Part shown: positions 8,414 through 9,938 of the stretch, piece after piece | Position numbering within the stretch: position 1 is the stretch's first letter | Layout: each line of letters opens with the position of its first letter | Assembly (NCBI GenBank): GCA_030840415.1 | Contig: JAVEEO010000053.1 | Coordinates: forward strand, 1-9,938 | From: Pseudonocardiales bacterium | GTDB lineage: Bacteria; Actinomycetota; Actinomycetes; Mycobacteriales; Jatrophihabitantaceae | Length of the DNA stretch: 9,938 nucleotides | Reading direction: 5' to 3' | The notes under the pieces: generated by a model | Databases searched by the model: none | What the model saw: only the letters and a program-made list of their open reading frames with translations | What the model was told of the DNA's origin: nothing | Made by a program: the position numbers and the translations under genes

Positions 8414-9403
8414 ATGAAGGCCGCCGTCATCACCGGCGTCGGAACCAGCGAGGTTACCGACGTCGCAGATCCCGAACCCGGCCCCCGGCAGGTGGTCGTC
8501 GAAGTGGCCGCCTGCGGCATCTGCGGCACCGACCTGCACATCCTGCAGGGCGAGTTCGCCCCGACGCTGCCGATCGTGCCGGGGCACGAGTTCGCCGGCA
8601 CCGTCGCTGCCCTCGGGGCCGACGTGAGCGGCCTCGAGGTCGGTGACCGGGTGGCGGTCGACCCCTCGCTGTACTGCTTCGAGTGCTACTACTGCCGCCG
8701 CGGCCGGAACAACCTGTGCGAGAACTGGAACGCCATCGGCGTCTCGCGGCCGGGCGGCGCGGCCCAGTACGCGCTGGCGCCGCAGGCCAACTGCGTGTTG
8801 CTGCCCGAGCACGTCTCCCTCGCCGACGCCGCGCTGATCGAGCCGCTGTCCTGCGCGGTGCGCGGCTACGACGTGCTCCGGTCCCAACTGGCCAACACCG
8901 TGCTGATCTACGGCTCCGGAACGATGGGGCTGATGATGCTCGAGCTCGCCAAGCGGGTGGGTGCCGTCTCCGTGGACATGGTCGAGAAGAACCCGGAACG
9001 GCTGGCGACCGCCCGCCAACTGGGCGTCTCGGGGGCGGCTGCTTCGGCCGAGGAGTTCGACCGGCCGCGCGGCTGGGACCTGGTCATCGATGCCACCGGC
9101 AACGCCAAGGCGATCCAGGACGGCCTGGAGCGGGTCGGCAAGGGCGGCACCTTCCTGCAGTTCGGCGTGTCCGACTACGCCACCCGGGCCAGCATCGAGC
9201 CTTACAAGATCTACAACCAGGAGATCACCATCACCGGTTCGATGGCGGTGCTGCACTCCTACGAGCGAGCGGCGGCGCTGTTCGCCGACGGAGTGATCGA
9301 CCCGGCGGTGTTCATCTCCGACCGGCTGCCGCTGGCCGACTACGGCCTGGCCCTGGAGCGGTTCGCGGCCGGGGTCGGGCGAAAGATCCAGGTCGTCCCC
9401 TGA
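8414..9403 (+). CDS. Zinc-dependent medium-chain dehydrogenase, probable polyol dehydrogenase
   Basis: A 329-residue member of the medium-chain dehydrogenase/reductase family, sorbitol/threonine dehydrogenase-like branch. It probably oxidises the imported polyol to a ketose with NAD. Catalytic zinc ligands are visible as Cys37 (CGICGTDLH), His58-Glu59 (GHEF) and Glu143 (EPLSC). A structural zinc site is complete: Cys88, Cys91, Cys94 and Cys102. The Rossmann motif GSGTMG (167-172) is followed at the end of the second strand by Glu191, favouring NAD over NADP. The start at 8414 has AGGAGG 8 nt upstream; the gene lies 43 nt after the permease and is the last of the operon. The substrate is inferred from the transporter; formaldehyde, threonine or butanediol-type activities in the same family cannot be excluded by sequence alone. 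Confidence 0.88.
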   Translation: MKAAVITGVGTSEVTDVADPEPGPRQVVVEVAACGICGTDLHILQGEFAPTLPIVPGHEFAGTVAALGADVSGLEVGDRVAVDPSLYCFECYYCRRGRNNLCENWNAIGVSRPGGAAQYALAPQANCVLLPEHVSLADAALIEPLSCAVRGYDVLRSQLANTVLIYGSGTMGLMMLELAKRVGAVSVDMVEKNPERLATARQLGVSGAAASAEEFDRPRGWDLVIDATGNAKAIQDGLERVGKGGTFLQFGVSDYATRASIEPYKIYNQEITITGSMAVLHSYERAAALFADGVIDPAVFISDRLPLADYGLALERFAAGVGRKIQVVP

Positions 9404-9425
9404 TCGACCGGGTCGCGCACCGGGC

Positions 9426-9457
9426 GCCGGCCTCCTGTCGCGGCCCGGCGGGCCGGC
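9426..9457 (+). terminator. GC-rich hairpin after the polyol operon, possible U-less terminator
   Basis: GCCGGCC (9426-9432) can pair with GGCCGGC (9451-9457), and a nested GGCCC-GGC-GGGCC (9442-9454) offers an alternative. It starts 23 nt after the dehydrogenase stop and is not followed by a T-run. It could end or stabilise the operon transcript. GC-rich intergenic DNA forms such repeats easily, so support is modest. Confidence 0.3.
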
Positions 9458-9470
9458 TGATGCGGCCGGG

Positions 9471-9502
9471 TTGCACATCAAGTACTGCATTCGTGCTACG
9501 GT
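9471..9502 (+). promoter_or_regulatory. Probable promoter of the cold-shock gene (extended -10)
   Basis: TGCTACGGT (9494-9502) is an extended -10 element (TGnTAnnnT). A TTGCAC -35-like hexamer lies at 9471-9476, but with a long 20-nt spacer, which extended -10 promoters tolerate. Sequence from about 9480 to 9540 is notably more AT-rich than its surroundings. Transcription would start near 9509, leaving a leader of about 160 nt. Confidence 0.45.
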
Positions 9503-9528
9503 TTTCCTGGTTGCAGTTGCAGTTTTCC
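9502..9528 (+). repeat. Short tandem and flanking repeats at the start of the csp leader
   Basis: Two tandem TTGCAG units (9511-9516 and 9517-9522) are bracketed by two copies of TTTTCC (9502-9507 and 9523-9528). They lie at the predicted transcription start or first leader bases. They could be binding sites for a regulator or for the cold-shock protein, which prefers pyrimidine-rich single strands; function is unknown. Confidence 0.4.
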
Positions 9529-9542
9529 ACGATCGTTTCTCC

Positions 9543-9580
9543 AGAACGCCCGCGGGTACTAGCAGCGGGCGTTTTGTTTT
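9543..9580 (+). terminator. Intrinsic terminator inside the cold-shock gene leader (possible attenuator)
   Basis: AACGCCCGC (9545-9553) pairs perfectly with GCGGGCGTT (9565-9573) across an 11-nt loop, extendable by two pairs at the base, and is followed by TTGTTTT. This is a textbook Rho-independent terminator on the plus strand. It sits 88 nt before the cold-shock start codon and downstream of the only convincing promoter found for that gene. It could act as an attenuator, or simply end transcripts coming from the polyol operon if the true csp promoter lies further right. Confidence 0.8.
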
Positions 9581-9617
9581 CTCAGCTGAACGGCGGGGTT
9601 AGACAAGACGACAACCC

Positions 9618-9640
9618 GGAGGCCACGCAGTGTGGCCTTC
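9618..9640 (+). other. Second hairpin in the csp leader
   Basis: Nine bases (9618-9626, containing GGCCAC) pair with 9632-9640 (GTGGCC plus flanks) around the loop GCAGT, with one G-T pair. The stem ends 14 nt before the AAGGAG ribosome-binding site (9655-9660). A competing five-pair stem (GGGTT 9596-9600 with AACCC 9613-9617) lies just upstream. Together they suggest a structured, possibly temperature-responsive leader. Confidence 0.5.
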
Positions 9641-9668
9641 GAACCGCATTCAGCAAGGAGAAAGACAC

Positions 9669-9884
9669 ATGGCACAGGGAACCGTCAAATGGTTCAACAG
9701 CGACAAGGGCTTCGGCTTCATCGCTCCGGACCCGGCCGACGGCCAGGGCCAGGCCGACGTGTTCGTCCACTACTCCGCGATCGCCAGTGATGGCTACCGG
9801 AGCCTGGACGAGAACCAGCGGGTCGAGTTCGACATCACGCAGGGCCAGAAGGGCCCGCAGGCGGAGAACGTCCGTCCCCTCTAG
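9669..9884 (+). CDS. CspA-family cold-shock protein
   Basis: A 71-residue single cold-shock domain (OB fold) that binds single-stranded RNA and DNA and acts as an RNA chaperone in the cytoplasm. The start [18 protein letters not shown] contains the RNP1 motif KGFGFI (13-18); RNP2 is VFVHYS (31-36), and the C-terminus [10 protein letters not shown] is typical. The linker DPADGQGQ between the motifs is slightly longer than in E. coli CspA, as is common in actinobacteria. The start at 9669 follows AAGGAG with an 8-nt spacer. It is monocistronic, with its own probable promoter, an unusually structured leader and a strong terminator straight after. Whether it is truly cold-induced or constitutive cannot be told from the protein. 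Confidence 0.97.
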   Translation: MAQGTVKWFNSDKGFGFIAPDPADGQGQADVFVHYSAIASDGYRSLDENQRVEFDITQGQKGPQAENVRPL

Positions 9885-9902
9885 GACTTCTGCAACTCGA
9901 TG

Positions 9903-9938
9903 AGGCCCGGCTCCCCCACAGGGGGGCCGGGCTTTGTC
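9903..9938 (+). terminator. Intrinsic terminator of the cold-shock gene
   Basis: A long stem pairs 9903-9917 with 9921-9934 across the three-base loop ACA, with a single bulged T at 9912, followed by TTTGTC at the window edge. It begins 18 nt after the csp stop codon. The T-run is short and may continue beyond the window. Confidence 0.85.

Noticed and set aside
8683..9903. Plus-strand 406-codon frame spanning the dehydrogenase, the csp leader and the csp gene
   Set aside because: It runs out of frame through two well-supported genes and through a strong terminator; the translation is low-complexity Arg/Gly-rich.

Overview
The window is GC-rich with strongly GC-biased third codon positions. 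Together with mycobacterial-type S12, S7 and EF-G proteins, this points to a high-GC actinobacterium; genus cannot be fixed from the sequence alone. It holds ten protein-coding genes in two divergent blocks, with no RNA genes, insertion sequences or CRISPR arrays.

Minus strand, right to left (4877 to 1): a SorC/DeoR-family sugar-responsive regulator, a small aminoglycoside-phosphotransferase (APH)-fold kinase whose start is buried in the regulator gene, then the 'str' ribosomal operon rpsL (S12), rpsG (S7) and fusA (EF-G). fusA is cut by the left edge near the end of domain IV. A probable str promoter lies at 2985-3012, giving a leader of about 275 nt. A stem-loop at 3003-3024 overlaps the -35 box and may end the APH transcript.

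Plus strand, left to right (5169 to 9403): a compact four-gene operon encoding a lipoprotein solute-binding protein, two MalF/MalG-type permeases and a zinc-dependent medium-chain dehydrogenase. The binding protein closely resembles the SmoE/MtlE mannitol/sorbitol-binding proteins, so the likely job is uptake of a polyol and its NAD-linked oxidation to a ketose. No transporter ATPase and no sugar kinase are encoded here; actinobacteria often use a shared unlinked ATPase of the MsiK type. The divergent SorC regulator and an inverted repeat (TTGAGC-N7-GCTCAA) just upstream of the first gene suggest local, substrate-dependent control.

The right end has an unlinked gene for a CspA-family cold-shock protein. 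Its roughly 160-nt leader contains, between a probable extended -10 promoter and the start codon, a canonical intrinsic terminator followed by a second hairpin. This looks like transcription attenuation and is one of the two most interesting features. The other is the regulator/APH junction, where the regulator has a 36-residue low-complexity tail and the kinase lacks any ordinary start codon at the expected place, consistent with an ancestral deletion fusing the two genes. I see no wholly new system in this window.
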